Part shown: piece by piece, positions 8,672-17,856 of the stretch
Layout of the letters: each line of letters opens with the position of its first letter
Position numbering within the stretch: the stretch's first letter is position 1
Assembly: GCF_947500695.1 (NCBI RefSeq)
Contig: NZ_CANMSS010000002.1
Location: 310,001 to 374,000 of the forward strand
From: an uncultured Pseudoteredinibacter sp.
GTDB lineage: Bacteria; Pseudomonadota; Gammaproteobacteria; Pseudomonadales; Cellvibrionaceae
Direction: 5' to 3'
Length of the DNA: 64,000 nt
Made by a program: the position numbers and the translations under genes
Notes under the pieces: model-generated
Seen by the model: the letters and a program-made list of their open reading frames with translations, nothing else
The model's database searches: none
Told to the model about the DNA's origin: nothing

Positions 8672-11200
8672 TTATGCTGAACATGTGTTCGCTGTAAGCT
8701 CAATAAACTGGGCTCTATAGTTACTATCATTACAAATTGGATCAAACCAAGACAGCAAAAACCATACCTTACCTAATCCCATCTCAATTGATTTTTCTAC
8801 AGCGATTAATGCCGAAGGATAATCTGAGAGCTTAGTATAGATGATCGCCTCAGCGTAAAGGATATCTGAATTATTCGGAGATATTTTTTTAGCACCTCTA
8901 AGAGCCTCTAAAGCCTGCTTTTTCAGACCAGTATGAATATAAGCCTGGGCCAATAAGGCGAGACTCTTTGAATCTCGTTTTTCTCGCAAGTCCTCTATAG
9001 CAAATTCGTAATTCTTTTTAGCGTTTTCCATATCACCTTGCAAAAGGTAATTGTCCGCAAGATTAAGATACCAAGACCGATTGTCTTTTTTCTTTTCGGC
9101 TGACAATAAAAAGTACTTTTCTGCCTTCTTATAGTCTCTTTTTAACATGTAAATCAAGCCAAGGTTACTGAGAGTCGTGCCAATTTGCGATCTCGATTCA
9201 TAGCGAAGATACAATTCTTCAGCCTTATCAATTTGTCCTTTGGTCATATAAAAAGTTGCCAAAGATAAGCCTGCATGTATATCTCTAGGGTTGATTTTCA
9301 AAGCCTTTTTTAGTGTCGCTATAGCTTCGTCTACATTCCCAAGAAACCAGTAGTTAATAGCGGTATCTCTATAAGAACGCACACTTGGACGAAGCTCATT
9401 GGCCGCTTGGAAGTGAGCAATTGCTGCCCTATAATTTTCGCGTTTCTCCTCTACAATTCCTTTTAAAACATAAATTTCTCTCGCATCCCCAAAACCTTCC
9501 TCTAGCAAACTGATTTCATTCCAGGCTCTATCCGCTTGACCAAGCTCTGCGAGGGCTTCCACACGTAATAATCGCAATTTATTGCGGTTAATTTTAGAGT
9601 CTTCCGCAATCTCCAAAGACTTGAAAATGGCCTCCATCAGTTTCTCATCCTTAGTTTCTGAATACTGATCGAGTCCAATCTTTATCAACAATTCATACAG
9701 AGGCTCAAAATTCGGCGCCCTGGCAATTAGGGCCTGTAGCTCAAAAACCACCTCCGCATAATTGCTCTCACTTTCTTGCACGAATGCATTCAGTCTTACA
9801 TATTCACTGTAATCAGATTCTCTAATTACATCACTCAATGCAAGCAAACCTTCACGCCCTGGAAACAGCTCCGCCAAATTTAGCTGTGTTAATCGGTAAA
9901 TCTCCAAAAGCTTGTGGTCTACTATATGATCATTTATTTTCAGTTTATCCCCGGAAGAGTTTTTTAAGAAAAGATGTAGATCACAGCGAAAGTTTCGACA
10001 AGACAACTCGCTACTCAAAACGCCATCTGCACCCAAAGCAGAAAATAGCTGATCCTCTTCCCCAAGATAATCTTCCACCTCTTGCGTGGGAATTAAAAAG
10101 ATACCCTCTAAATCTATAACACCTTCTTGAAGCGCGTAGTTAACGGTTTTTTTAACATCATCATAATTGAGATCATCTGAAGCCGTTAATTTTGTCGGTA
10201 ACACAGCCACATAAACTGCTTTAGGTTTGGGTTGAGCCCATCGGTAAACTTCGGTACACACAAAGACAAATAACAGCAAAGCTCCCAAAAAGCCCGCCAG
10301 TTTAAACCAGGGCCCATAATCAGAGCTTGATCTAAAACGGTTACCATAAACCGTTAGGGTAGGGTCATCTATTTCGTCACTCAATTGTGCTACAAACGAC
10401 TTCAAGTTTCGAATAAGCCCTGGTATATCACTTGGGCGCTTATTGGGGTCTCTCTCTAGGCATCGATCTAAGCATTCGCTAAAACCTGCCGGCAACGAAT
10501 GGTCAGCCAATGAGGGGGCGGCTGAATTAAGAATTTTCTCGACCTTTAAAAGGTCACTGTCAGCTTCAAAAGGATGGCAGTCCCTTAATATTTGCCATGC
10601 CAGAATACCAAAAGAAAATACATCACTGGCCGGCGACAATTTGTCACCACGAATTTGCTCGGGAGACATCGCCGCCAAGCTACCGGAAATATTATTGTGT
10701 TTGGTCAGCTCAACCGTATCTCCACTTTGATGCTTAGCAATACCAAAATCACCAATTTTTGCGCGCCCGTGCGCATCAATTAAAATGTTATCCAGCTTTA
10801 AGTCACGATGAATAATACCCTCGCTATGTGCTGCGGCTATTCCATCGAGAATCTGCACCAGCAATGCCAATTGTTGCCGCTGGCTAAGGTGATTCTCTTT
10901 TAAATAGTGGCGAAGAGATCTTCCCCCCACATATTCCATCACCAAGGCAAAACCGTCTTCCTGATCGACCACATCGTAAATCTTTACAACATTAGGATGG
11001 TTCAACTTAGCGAGGACTTTTGCTTCTCTCCTCAAACGCTCCAGTAGGGCATCTGACTGCTGCTTGTATAAACATTTGATGGCCACTTTACGCTTTAGGC
11101 GGCTGTCCTCGGCCAAATAGACAATACCCATACTACCGCGGCCTAGCGTGTCTAAGATTTTATAGTGGGAAATACTATCAGGGCGCTCTATATGGTTCAT
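8672..11200 (-). CDS. Transmembrane Ser/Thr protein kinase with TPR sensor region (kinase 2)
   Basis: 842 residues, the same length and layout as kinase 1: kinase domain about 12-268 (GRGSMG loop, Lys42, HRDLKLDN, DFG at 151-153, SPEQIRGD), membrane helix about 300-320, then a TolB/CsgG-like segment and TPR-like repeats. The glycine loop has Ser where kinase 1 has Gly, a tolerated change. Roughly residues 60-360 are almost identical to kinase 1, whereas the first 60 residues and the TPR region have diverged clearly, so the sensors may read different signals. It lies 40 bp after kinase 3 on the same strand and is probably in one operon with kinase 3 and the FHA gene. Confidence 0.9.
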   Translation of the reverse strand: MNHIERPDSISHYKILDTLGRGSMGIVYLAEDSRLKRKVAIKCLYKQQSDALLERLRREAKVLAKLNHPNVVKIYDVVDQEDGFALVMEYVGGRSLRHYLKENHLSQRQQLALLVQILDGIAAAHSEGIIHRDLKLDNILIDAHGRAKIGDFGIAKHQSGDTVELTKHNNISGSLAAMSPEQIRGDKLSPASDVFSFGILAWQILRDCHPFEADSDLLKVEKILNSAAPSLADHSLPAGFSECLDRCLERDPNKRPSDIPGLIRNLKSFVAQLSDEIDDPTLTVYGNRFRSSSDYGPWFKLAGFLGALLLFVFVCTEVYRWAQPKPKAVYVAVLPTKLTASDDLNYDDVKKTVNYALQEGVIDLEGIFLIPTQEVEDYLGEEDQLFSALGADGVLSSELSCRNFRCDLHLFLKNSSGDKLKINDHIVDHKLLEIYRLTQLNLAELFPGREGLLALSDVIRESDYSEYVRLNAFVQESESNYAEVVFELQALIARAPNFEPLYELLIKIGLDQYSETKDEKLMEAIFKSLEIAEDSKINRNKLRLLRVEALAELGQADRAWNEISLLEEGFGDAREIYVLKGIVEEKRENYRAAIAHFQAANELRPSVRSYRDTAINYWFLGNVDEAIATLKKALKINPRDIHAGLSLATFYMTKGQIDKAEELYLRYESRSQIGTTLSNLGLIYMLKRDYKKAEKYFLLSAEKKKDNRSWYLNLADNYLLQGDMENAKKNYEFAIEDLREKRDSKSLALLAQAYIHTGLKKQALEALRGAKKISPNNSDILYAEAIIYTKLSDYPSALIAVEKSIEMGLGKVWFLLSWFDPICNDSNYRAQFIELTANTCSA

Positions 11201-11240
11201 ATCAAACTTCTGGCTCTCTAGGCCTTACTAATGGAACGAA

Positions 11241-13832
11241 TTATGGGGCAGCCTTTGAAGAGTTCTGAAGAGGGCAACTTAGATTAGTGATTTTTTCAAA
11301 TTCGACACTTGATTTTTCTGCTTCACAGAAAACATCAAACCACGGAAGAGCGAACCAGTTTTTTTGCACGCCAATGTCTATCGCTGACTCAATCCATAAC
11401 AGGCCAGAATCTAAGTTACCAACTTTGCTATAGATAAGCGCCGATGCAAAAGCTACGCTTTTATTGGAAGCATCCACCGCCTGTGCTTTTTGAAGAATTC
11501 TCAAGGAAGCCATAGTCTCACCCATTTGAATCAAAGACCTAGCCTGATAACTCAATTCGCTAGCATTCCTCTCTGCAACATCGAAAGATGCTACATTTTC
11601 AAATTCTGCTTGCGCAGCTTGCAGATTGCCAGACAAGAGATAACTGTCGCCAAGGTACAATGAATATAAACGCTCCTTTGGCTTTAGTCGTTTTGCCTTT
11701 AAAAAGTAATCTATTGCCGAGCTATAGTCTCTTTCTAACAGAGCCAATAGACCAAGACTTTCGTAAACGCTAACAACCGGATGTTTTGCTAATATTTCTA
11801 GATACATTTCTTTAGCAGCAGAGAAATCACCACTGGCCATAAAAATGCTCGCCAACAAGCTGTGGCTCTGCATGTCTTCAGGGCTGTATTTTAAGCTTTC
11901 TTGAACATTGGCTACCGCTTCTTCTTTGTCACCCGCCTTCCAGTATGCCTCGGCCAAGTCTCTGTACGCTTGGCTACTGCTTCGCAGCTGCAATCGCTTA
12001 CTAAATTTTTCTATTGCCGCCGTGGTATCACCTCGGGCCATTTCAACTTGGGCCAACATTCGCTCACTATCCCATGGGTCTAAGGATAGTTTTGACATTA
12101 ATTCAATGCTACCTACAGCTTTGGTGTAGTCTTTACGCAGCAAATAGATATCAAACCAGATCTCATGAAGATCAACACTTTGTGAAAATAGCGGCCCTGC
12201 CTTTTTCAGTATTTCTTGCAATTTGCTCAAGATCACTTCGCTGCTCTGAGCGCGGTACTGTTGCAAGCTCACATCGGCATAAAGTTGGTAAAGCTGCCAA
12301 AACCGTGGCGCCCGGCGCTGCATCGCTTCTAATTTATCAAGTAATTCAAGTGCAGATTTAGAGTCGTCTATTTGCAGCTGCTTTAATTCTAGAAACTGTT
12401 GATAATCCGCTTCGGAAACCACTTCCACAAGCGGCATTGCCGTGCCACTCGCATTCATCAGCTTCCTAACCGCCTCTTGGCCGCGACCATGTACTTCCAA
12501 TAACTTCTTGTTCAGCAATGCCTGACGATTCTGCTGTTGAACGGCCCAGCGATCACCTGATAATTCCGATAGCGTTAATTGACATCTTTGCTGTTCACAA
12601 CTTAACTGGCTGCTTAAAACTATATCGGCACCTACAGCAGTACCTAGCTTGCCACCACTTCGGCGTGCAGAATTAACTTCACTTGGTGAAATCAAATGGC
12701 TATTTGGCAGACTTCTAACGCCATCTTGGAGTGCCAAAAACACAGATGCTTTCAAATCTTCAAATTGTGCAGGGTCGCGGGCTTCTAGCTCTGGCTCCAC
12801 CACGGCAATATGCATTACTGGGTGCTTAAAGAGAAACTCTAACGGATTGAATCGAATTCCAATATAAGCAACTACAGCCAACACAAGGCTAAACCCGACT
12901 ATTTTGGAAAATCGCCCCCAGTAGCTAACTTTGGGGGAGGGAATATTGAAATCCGAGCGCAGTATGTTGTGCGCCGTCATTTCTCCACTTAGCTCATCGG
13001 AAACCTGTGGCAATAACACTTGCAGCTGCCTTGCCAACCAAGTCGCACTGGAAGGTCTTTGCTTAGGATCTTTTATAAGCAAACTATCGATTAGCTGGCA
13101 TAGCTCGGCGGGGAGATCTGCCTCAGTCTCGGACATGCGCTGGGGCGTGTTATTGAGTATTTTCTCAATCATTAATAGCTGGCCCGCTTCATCACCAAAG
13201 GGGTGCCTGCCCAGTAATATGCGCCAAGCTAAAATGCCAAAAGCAAACAAATCACTGCCAGGGCCAACCTTCTCGCCACGAATTTGCTCGGGTGACATGG
13301 CGCTGTAGCTTCCAGATACAGCATCATGCTGAGTAAGATTTGTTACATCAGGATCTTGGGATTTAGCAATACCAAAATCGGTAAGCTTTAATAAGCCTTG
13401 GCGGTTTATTAAAATGTTATCCAGCTTAAGATCTCGATGGACAATTCCTGCGTTGTGCGCGGCCGCTAAACCATCAGCTATTTGCGCTAGAAATAACAGC
13501 TTCTGTTTTTGATCACATAGATTTTCACGCAGATATTGCCTTAAAGTACGCCCCTCAACATACTCCATCACCAAGGCTAAGTTATCTTGGTTATCAATAA
13601 AGTCGTAAACTTGAACAATATTGGGATGGTTCAGCTGAGCCAGCAATTGCGCTTCATGTCTTAAACGCTCCGTCAAGACTTCATCAGCTATGTGTTCATT
13701 GATGCACTTAATGGCCACTTGTCTTTGCAAGCGATCATCTTCCGCAAGATACACCACCCCCATGCCACCCTGTCCAATGACATTATGAACACGGTAGTTT
13801 TCTATTGTTTTAGGGTGTTCACTGCTGTTCAT
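11241..13832 (-). CDS. Transmembrane Ser/Thr protein kinase with TPR sensor region (kinase 3)
   Basis: 863-residue Hanks-type kinase, more distant from kinases 1 and 2. Catalytic landmarks: GQGGMG (20-25), Lys42, HRDLKLDN (132-139), a DFG triplet about 152, SPEQIRGE. A membrane helix lies at about 310-330 (IVGFSLVLAVVAYIGI). The outer part starts with HIAVVEPELEARD, comparable to the TolB/CsgG-like start of its paralogues, and continues with TPR-like repeats (about 540-840). The ATG lies 3 bp after the stop of the FHA gene, so the two are almost certainly translated from one mRNA. It may be the ancestral kinase of the locus, the other two being later copies. Confidence 0.9.
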   Translation of the reverse strand: MNSSEHPKTIENYRVHNVIGQGGMGVVYLAEDDRLQRQVAIKCINEHIADEVLTERLRHEAQLLAQLNHPNIVQVYDFIDNQDNLALVMEYVEGRTLRQYLRENLCDQKQKLLFLAQIADGLAAAHNAGIVHRDLKLDNILINRQGLLKLTDFGIAKSQDPDVTNLTQHDAVSGSYSAMSPEQIRGEKVGPGSDLFAFGILAWRILLGRHPFGDEAGQLLMIEKILNNTPQRMSETEADLPAELCQLIDSLLIKDPKQRPSSATWLARQLQVLLPQVSDELSGEMTAHNILRSDFNIPSPKVSYWGRFSKIVGFSLVLAVVAYIGIRFNPLEFLFKHPVMHIAVVEPELEARDPAQFEDLKASVFLALQDGVRSLPNSHLISPSEVNSARRSGGKLGTAVGADIVLSSQLSCEQQRCQLTLSELSGDRWAVQQQNRQALLNKKLLEVHGRGQEAVRKLMNASGTAMPLVEVVSEADYQQFLELKQLQIDDSKSALELLDKLEAMQRRAPRFWQLYQLYADVSLQQYRAQSSEVILSKLQEILKKAGPLFSQSVDLHEIWFDIYLLRKDYTKAVGSIELMSKLSLDPWDSERMLAQVEMARGDTTAAIEKFSKRLQLRSSSQAYRDLAEAYWKAGDKEEAVANVQESLKYSPEDMQSHSLLASIFMASGDFSAAKEMYLEILAKHPVVSVYESLGLLALLERDYSSAIDYFLKAKRLKPKERLYSLYLGDSYLLSGNLQAAQAEFENVASFDVAERNASELSYQARSLIQMGETMASLRILQKAQAVDASNKSVAFASALIYSKVGNLDSGLLWIESAIDIGVQKNWFALPWFDVFCEAEKSSVEFEKITNLSCPLQNSSKAAP

Positions 13833-13835
13833 AAA

Positions 13836-14801
13836 TCACAAGTCGACAGTAGCGTCCAAACGGTGGGTAACTTCTACCCCTTTGCAAACACTGTAGCGAC
13901 TGCCACCAAAGCGCAGGCGGCCTCGCATTCGTTGAATTAATTTATTTAAACCTGTCACTGCAGGTAAAGCCTCTGCGAGTTGCTTGCGAGCTCTAAAAAT
14001 TAGAATGTTTAAATGTCCAGCATCTAAACCAAGCTCTTTTGCTAAGATTTCAGTATCTACCCAACCCTGGCTATTAATATCTAAGCCGCTCTGGGCGTCT
14101 TCCGCCCTATGCCGTGCTAGATGCAACAATACATAATGATGTGAACGTTCACCTAGATCTATATCCCCTGAGCCCGTACATAAACTCAGGCGGCTATTTT
14201 CCTCATCTAAACTTGTTTCAAAACGAAAATCGAAATCCGAAAAATGGCTTGGCTTAATGCTAACTTGTTCAGTAGCGGCGATTTGCTCAACCAGAAACAA
14301 CTGCCAAAGCTGAGACTGACAGTGGAATTTATCATCATGGCGCAGTACTCGAGTTTCGCCTGTAGCAATATCCTCAAGGTGCCACTGACCATCCTCTGCG
14401 CTCAAACTTAGTGCTAGCTCTGGTTTATCATCATCAGGTAATAAGTGATAGTTCTGTAAGCTATAGCTGTTATTATCTTGCAAGGAAAACAAAATATCTT
14501 GTGGAGCCTCGAGGCTTTCTACGACCCAAGGCATTTGATCGGGTGAACCAAAGTGAACTTTCTGCCCCAACTTAAGCGCACAGGGCTGCCCGGTAGATAG
14601 TTTTTCACCATCTAACCATGTGCCGTTTCGGCTTAAGTCACGCAGCAACCAAGAGACACCATTCCATTCGATGGCGGCATGAATTCTTGATACCGCGGCC
14701 AAATCAACACAGCTGTCTACTTGATCTTGCAAGCGACCAAATGTGTGATGAGCACGCAAAGGCTGAACGCGGCCAGATCCAAGATCCCGCATTTGCGCCA
14801 T
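13836..14801 (-). CDS. FHA-domain protein with C-terminal winged-helix DNA-binding domain
   Basis: 321 residues. The forkhead-associated domain (about 8-97) has the phosphothreonine-binding residues in order: GR about 22, SRIHA about 43, NGTWL about 59. After a middle region of unclear fold, residues about 220-310 look like an OmpR/SARP-type winged helix (helices around VDTEILAKELG and LNILIFRARKQLAEAL, then LIQRMRGRLRFGGSRYSV as recognition helix and wing). It is the first gene of the kinase operon (kinase 3 follows after 3 bp). The layout suggests a transcription factor recruited or switched by threonine phosphorylation. FHA is sure; DNA binding is an inference from pattern. Confidence 0.82.
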   Translation of the reverse strand: MAQMRDLGSGRVQPLRAHHTFGRLQDQVDSCVDLAAVSRIHAAIEWNGVSWLLRDLSRNGTWLDGEKLSTGQPCALKLGQKVHFGSPDQMPWVVESLEAPQDILFSLQDNNSYSLQNYHLLPDDDKPELALSLSAEDGQWHLEDIATGETRVLRHDDKFHCQSQLWQLFLVEQIAATEQVSIKPSHFSDFDFRFETSLDEENSRLSLCTGSGDIDLGERSHHYVLLHLARHRAEDAQSGLDINSQGWVDTEILAKELGLDAGHLNILIFRARKQLAEALPAVTGLNKLIQRMRGRLRFGGSRYSVCKGVEVTHRLDATVDL

Positions 14802-15106
14802 GTAATAACTCCCGAAGTCCTTGGTAGTGTTTTGGTTCGCTACTTATGATGTAGCTAAACCTTATTGCTTGAAATACCAGCAATGTTACAGTCAGCTTCC
14901 ATTCAGCCTGGGCCCATTAATATAAGGCACTACTGATTCAATGCGGACTGATTAAAGCAGCTTACATTTTCATCCTCAGTCGGTTATCTGCAACGAGTAA
15001 GATGGCTGCTATGTAAGTCATTAAGAAGCTTTATTACACCACAATACACGCCCAGTTGTAATATGCTGTAATACAGAAAAAACGCCAGTTGTTCTATATT
15101 CAATCC
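14802..15106. promoter_or_regulatory. Divergent control region of the FHA-kinase operon and the candidate sRNA
   Basis: No reading frame is credible. The region must contain the minus-strand promoter of the FHA-kinase operon. On the plus strand cttaca (14961-14966) and tgtaag (15012-15017) form an inverted pair; these are the half-site sequences of GacA/UvrY boxes, but the 45-bp spacing is not canonical. tatatt at 15095-15100 is a possible -10 box for the sRNA, with only a poor -35 (tacaga, 15072-15077). Confidence 0.4.
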
Positions 15107-15429
15107 TCACAATCTGCTGTGATCACCTAGCCAAAAGGAAGCGGCTCTTCTTCGGAAGCGATCAAAACATTCAGTAGAGCGCAGCTACAAGGAAGACGCA
15201 CGATACAGGAAGTTTGCAGTGCATTGCTCGGCAGGCACATAGCTTTTGCGCTTTATCTGAAATGGAAATCCACAGATTGTGAATTAGTTTTCGTCCTAAA
15301 GGAAAAGGTCTGTCACAAGGACCGTGACGAAAACTTTTCAAGGAAGGGTGCAGGGAGCAACTTTTAGGGCACGTTAGTTCGTAATGAAGCCCAAAGGACC
15401 AAAAAGGAGAGCATTAGCTCTCCTTTTTT
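15107..15429 (+). ncRNA. Candidate CsrB/RsmZ-type regulatory sRNA that would sequester CsrA/RsmA
   Basis: The stretch has no reading frame but holds 11 GGA motifs in about 290 bases (15137, 15154, 15191, 15208, 15264, 15301, 15319, 15342, 15354, 15396, 15406), several with the context ACAAGGA, ACAGGA or CAGGGA. A stem gtcac/gtgac (15312-15316 with 15324-15328) presents AAGGACC as its loop, and tgc/gca presents AGGGA at 15349-15357, the typical CsrA/RsmA-binding presentation. A longer stem gttttcgtc/gacgaaaac encloses the first. A possible 5' hairpin is tcaca-atctgc-tgtga (15107-15122). It ends in a strong intrinsic terminator. The 5' end is a guess; no homology search was possible. Confidence 0.62.
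15401..15429 (+). terminator. Intrinsic terminator of the candidate sRNA
   Basis: aaaaaggagagc (15401-15412) pairs with gctctccttttt (15417-15428) around the loop atta and runs into a T tract. This 12-bp stem can also work for the convergent symporter gene ending at 15450. Confidence 0.85.
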
Positions 15430-15449
15430 CTTTCTATATCTCACTAATT

Positions 15450-16721
15450 TTAGTGATCCTGCATTGGCTTAACCGGACCATCAAAGCACTCTTTGTCTAA
15501 AGCGCCTTCACTTTTGGCAACAATAGCCGTAACTGCGGAGTCACCTGTTACATTCACCACAGTACGAGCCATATCCAATAGACGGTCGACACCGATAATC
15601 AAGGCGATACCCTCTACTGGCAGACCAGCCTGCTCCAGAACCAGAGCCAGGGTAATTAAGCCAACGCCTGGCACACCCGCGGTACCAATCGAAGCCATAG
15701 TCGCTGTCAGAATCACCATCAAATAGCCTGTTAGGCCGATATCAATGCCGTATGCTTGAGCAATAAAGACGGTAGCAACACCCTGCATTACCGCAGTGCC
15801 ATCCATATTGATTGTTGCCCCCAAAGGAACAGTGAATGAGGCAATACGGTTATCAACACCTAAACGCTCCTCAGCGGTTCGCAGAGTCACTGGAATCGAG
15901 GCATTCGACGATGATGTGCTAAAGGCAAACATCATTAAAGGGCGCAGTTTGGACAGGAAAATAACCGGATTTAGACCGCCAAATACGCGTAATAAGGTCG
16001 GATAAACCACAATACCATGCAGTACCAGCACGCCAAATACCGTAAAGAAATAGGCCGCAAGTTTACTGATGCCGTCAAACCCCAAACCGGAAAACAGCTT
16101 GGCCAACAAACAAAATACGCCGTAAGGAGCAAAGTTCATCAACATCATGACCATTTTCATGATCACTTCATTCACATCTTCAAACCATGACAGCAAGCGC
16201 TTGCCGGCCTCGCCAGCGCGAGACATTGAGATACCAAACAACAGCGCAAATACGATGATTTGCAACATATTACCAGCGCTCATCGAAGCGACGGGGTTAC
16301 TTGGGAAAATATCGATCAATACCTGTTTAAACGGCGGCGCTTCCTTAGCGACATAATCAGAAGTCGTCGGCAGGTCCATACCCGTTCCAGGGCTTATCAT
16401 CATTGCGGCAAACAGCGCAAAAGTGATTGCGATACAGGTAGTTAAGAGATATAAGCCAACCGTTTTGCCCGCCATTGGGCCTACGCGACCTTGCTCACCT
16501 AAGGCACCTGAACCACATATAAGGGAGACCAATACTAGAGGAACCACCAGCAGCTTAAGGGATTTGACGAATATTTGACCTACAACATCGAAAAGCCCTT
16601 CAACCATATAGGCCTGCAACCACAGGCCAAAGTCACCACCGCCGTCAATGATCATCTTAAAGCTGATACCAACCAGCAAACCCAGCCCCATGGCTAAGAG
16701 GATTCGTGTTGTTAACGTCAT
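15450..16721 (-). CDS. Dicarboxylate/amino acid:cation symporter (DAACS/SLC1 family)
   Basis: 423-residue inner-membrane protein with the hallmark family motifs: the serine-rich loop STSSSNASIPVTL (hairpin HP1), GATINMDGTA in TM7, and MARTVVNVTGDSAVT in TM8. These form the substrate and sodium/proton sites of glutamate and C4-dicarboxylate carriers (GltP, DctA). The Asp and Asn of the last motif fit an acidic substrate such as glutamate, aspartate or succinate; which one cannot be told. It is monocistronic and convergent with the sRNA. Confidence 0.9.
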   Translation of the reverse strand: MTLTTRILLAMGLGLLVGISFKMIIDGGGDFGLWLQAYMVEGLFDVVGQIFVKSLKLLVVPLVLVSLICGSGALGEQGRVGPMAGKTVGLYLLTTCIAITFALFAAMMISPGTGMDLPTTSDYVAKEAPPFKQVLIDIFPSNPVASMSAGNMLQIIVFALLFGISMSRAGEAGKRLLSWFEDVNEVIMKMVMMLMNFAPYGVFCLLAKLFSGLGFDGISKLAAYFFTVFGVLVLHGIVVYPTLLRVFGGLNPVIFLSKLRPLMMFAFSTSSSNASIPVTLRTAEERLGVDNRIASFTVPLGATINMDGTAVMQGVATVFIAQAYGIDIGLTGYLMVILTATMASIGTAGVPGVGLITLALVLEQAGLPVEGIALIIGVDRLLDMARTVVNVTGDSAVTAIVAKSEGALDKECFDGPVKPMQDH

Positions 16722-16834
16722 AAAAAACCTATGAGACTAAATACTAGCTTAGAGCGCTGTTAGCTCCAAGCTAGTAATAAATAATTACAGAGTAAATACT
16801 ACTTTGCCCGCGAGGGCACGAAGGGGATTGTAAA

Positions 16835-17110
16835 TTAACTGTTAACCGCATCTTTTAGCGCTTTACCGGGCTTGAAGCCAACGGTATTACTGGCCGCAAT
16901 TTCGATACTGGCTCCAGTTTTTGGGCTGCGGCCAGTGCGGGCAGCGCGATGACGCTGACTGAATGAACCAAAGCCCACTAGGCTCACGGTATCATCGCGA
17001 CTCATTGCATTGGTGATTTCATCCAATATGGCATTTACCACATCAGCCGCTTTTTCTTTGGGTAGATCCGCCTGATCGGCCACTGCAGCCACTAAATCAG
17101 TTTTGTGCAT
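16835..17110 (-). CDS. HU-type histone-like DNA-binding protein
   Basis: 91 residues when started at the ATG at 17108-17110 (a longer frame exists, but the first 39 codons do not look like HU). It has the HU/IHF features: an N-terminal helical dimer part, the signature GFGSFSQRHRAARTGRSPKTG with the DNA-minor-groove arm, and FKPGKALKDAVN at the end. It compacts and bends DNA as a dimer. It is divergent from ubiC, with 197 bp between. In Pseudomonas a HU gene also sits in this neighbourhood. HU alpha, beta or another paralogue cannot be distinguished. Confidence 0.93.
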   Translation of the reverse strand: MHKTDLVAAVADQADLPKEKAADVVNAILDEITNAMSRDDTVSLVGFGSFSQRHRAARTGRSPKTGASIEIAASNTVGFKPGKALKDAVNS

Positions 17111-17307
17111 AGTTATTATCCTATTGTTATTGCTGTTGGATTGGCCCCACATTAAACCAAGGCCCGGCCTATAAACCAAGCTTTGAAAGAATATCTTGCC
17201 GATAAACAAATGCGGTGTTGGCACCATAGGTCAATGAGCACTAAAATAGCGCCTTTGTAATATAACGATGCGGCGACTATTGCCCGCAAGATTTCGGAAT
17301 CCCCCGT

Positions 17308-17856
17308 TTGAGAACACATGCCCCGCGCTGGCACAAGCAAGCCAGCCCTGATCTTAGTCAGCAACAAAAGCAATGGCTGTTAGGCACAGGCTCCCTGACC
17401 CAAAAATTGATAGAAGCCAGCCAAGGGGACTTTTCTTTACGGATATTGCGACAAGGCCTCGCCACTCCCAGAGTCGACGAAGCCAAAGCTTTAAAGCTAC
17501 CAGCACGCCAACAGGCGCTTATTCGCGAGATTGTGATGTCCGGAGCAGGGCAAGATTGGGTTTTTGCCCGCTCAGTGCTGCCACTAAGCACACTGACAGG
17601 TCGCCTAAGGCAGCTCAAAACCTTGGATAACCGGCCCTTGGGAGCATTGTTGTTCAAAGATCCAACAATGCAGCGCAGCGCCATTGAAATTAGCCGTTTA
17701 GAGCCGCACAATTTTAATTACCCCAGCACTACAGCCTGCTGGTCTAGGCGATCGGTATTTCGCTTGGATCAAAAGCCATTATTAGTTGCTGAGGTGTTTT
17801 TACCTAGCTTCGAGCACTTTTATCAAGGGCAACCTTTCATTAAGGATCATTTATGA
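17308..17856 (+). CDS. ubiC: Chorismate pyruvate-lyase
   Basis: 182-residue cytosolic enzyme that splits chorismate into 4-hydroxybenzoate and pyruvate, the first step of ubiquinone synthesis. Family motifs are [12 protein letters not shown] (about 89-100), RPLGALLF (about 110) and [20 protein letters not shown] near the end, whose Arg and Glu line the active site. The start is TTG at 17308; the nearby ATG is out of frame. It overlaps ubiA by 4 bases (ATGA), consistent with translational coupling. Confidence 0.9.
   Translation: MRTHAPRWHKQASPDLSQQQKQWLLGTGSLTQKLIEASQGDFSLRILRQGLATPRVDEAKALKLPARQQALIREIVMSGAGQDWVFARSVLPLSTLTGRLRQLKTLDNRPLGALLFKDPTMQRSAIEISRLEPHNFNYPSTTACWSRRSVFRLDQKPLLVAEVFLPSFEHFYQGQPFIKDHL

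Noticed and set aside
12014..12361. Open frames on the strand opposite kinase 3
   Set aside because: They lie wholly inside the kinase gene, have no start signal and read as shadows of its codons.
14961..15017. A full GacA/UvrY box before the candidate sRNA
   Set aside because: The half-sites cttaca and tgtaag are present but 45 bp apart and in the wrong order for the canonical palindrome, so I list them only as a hint.
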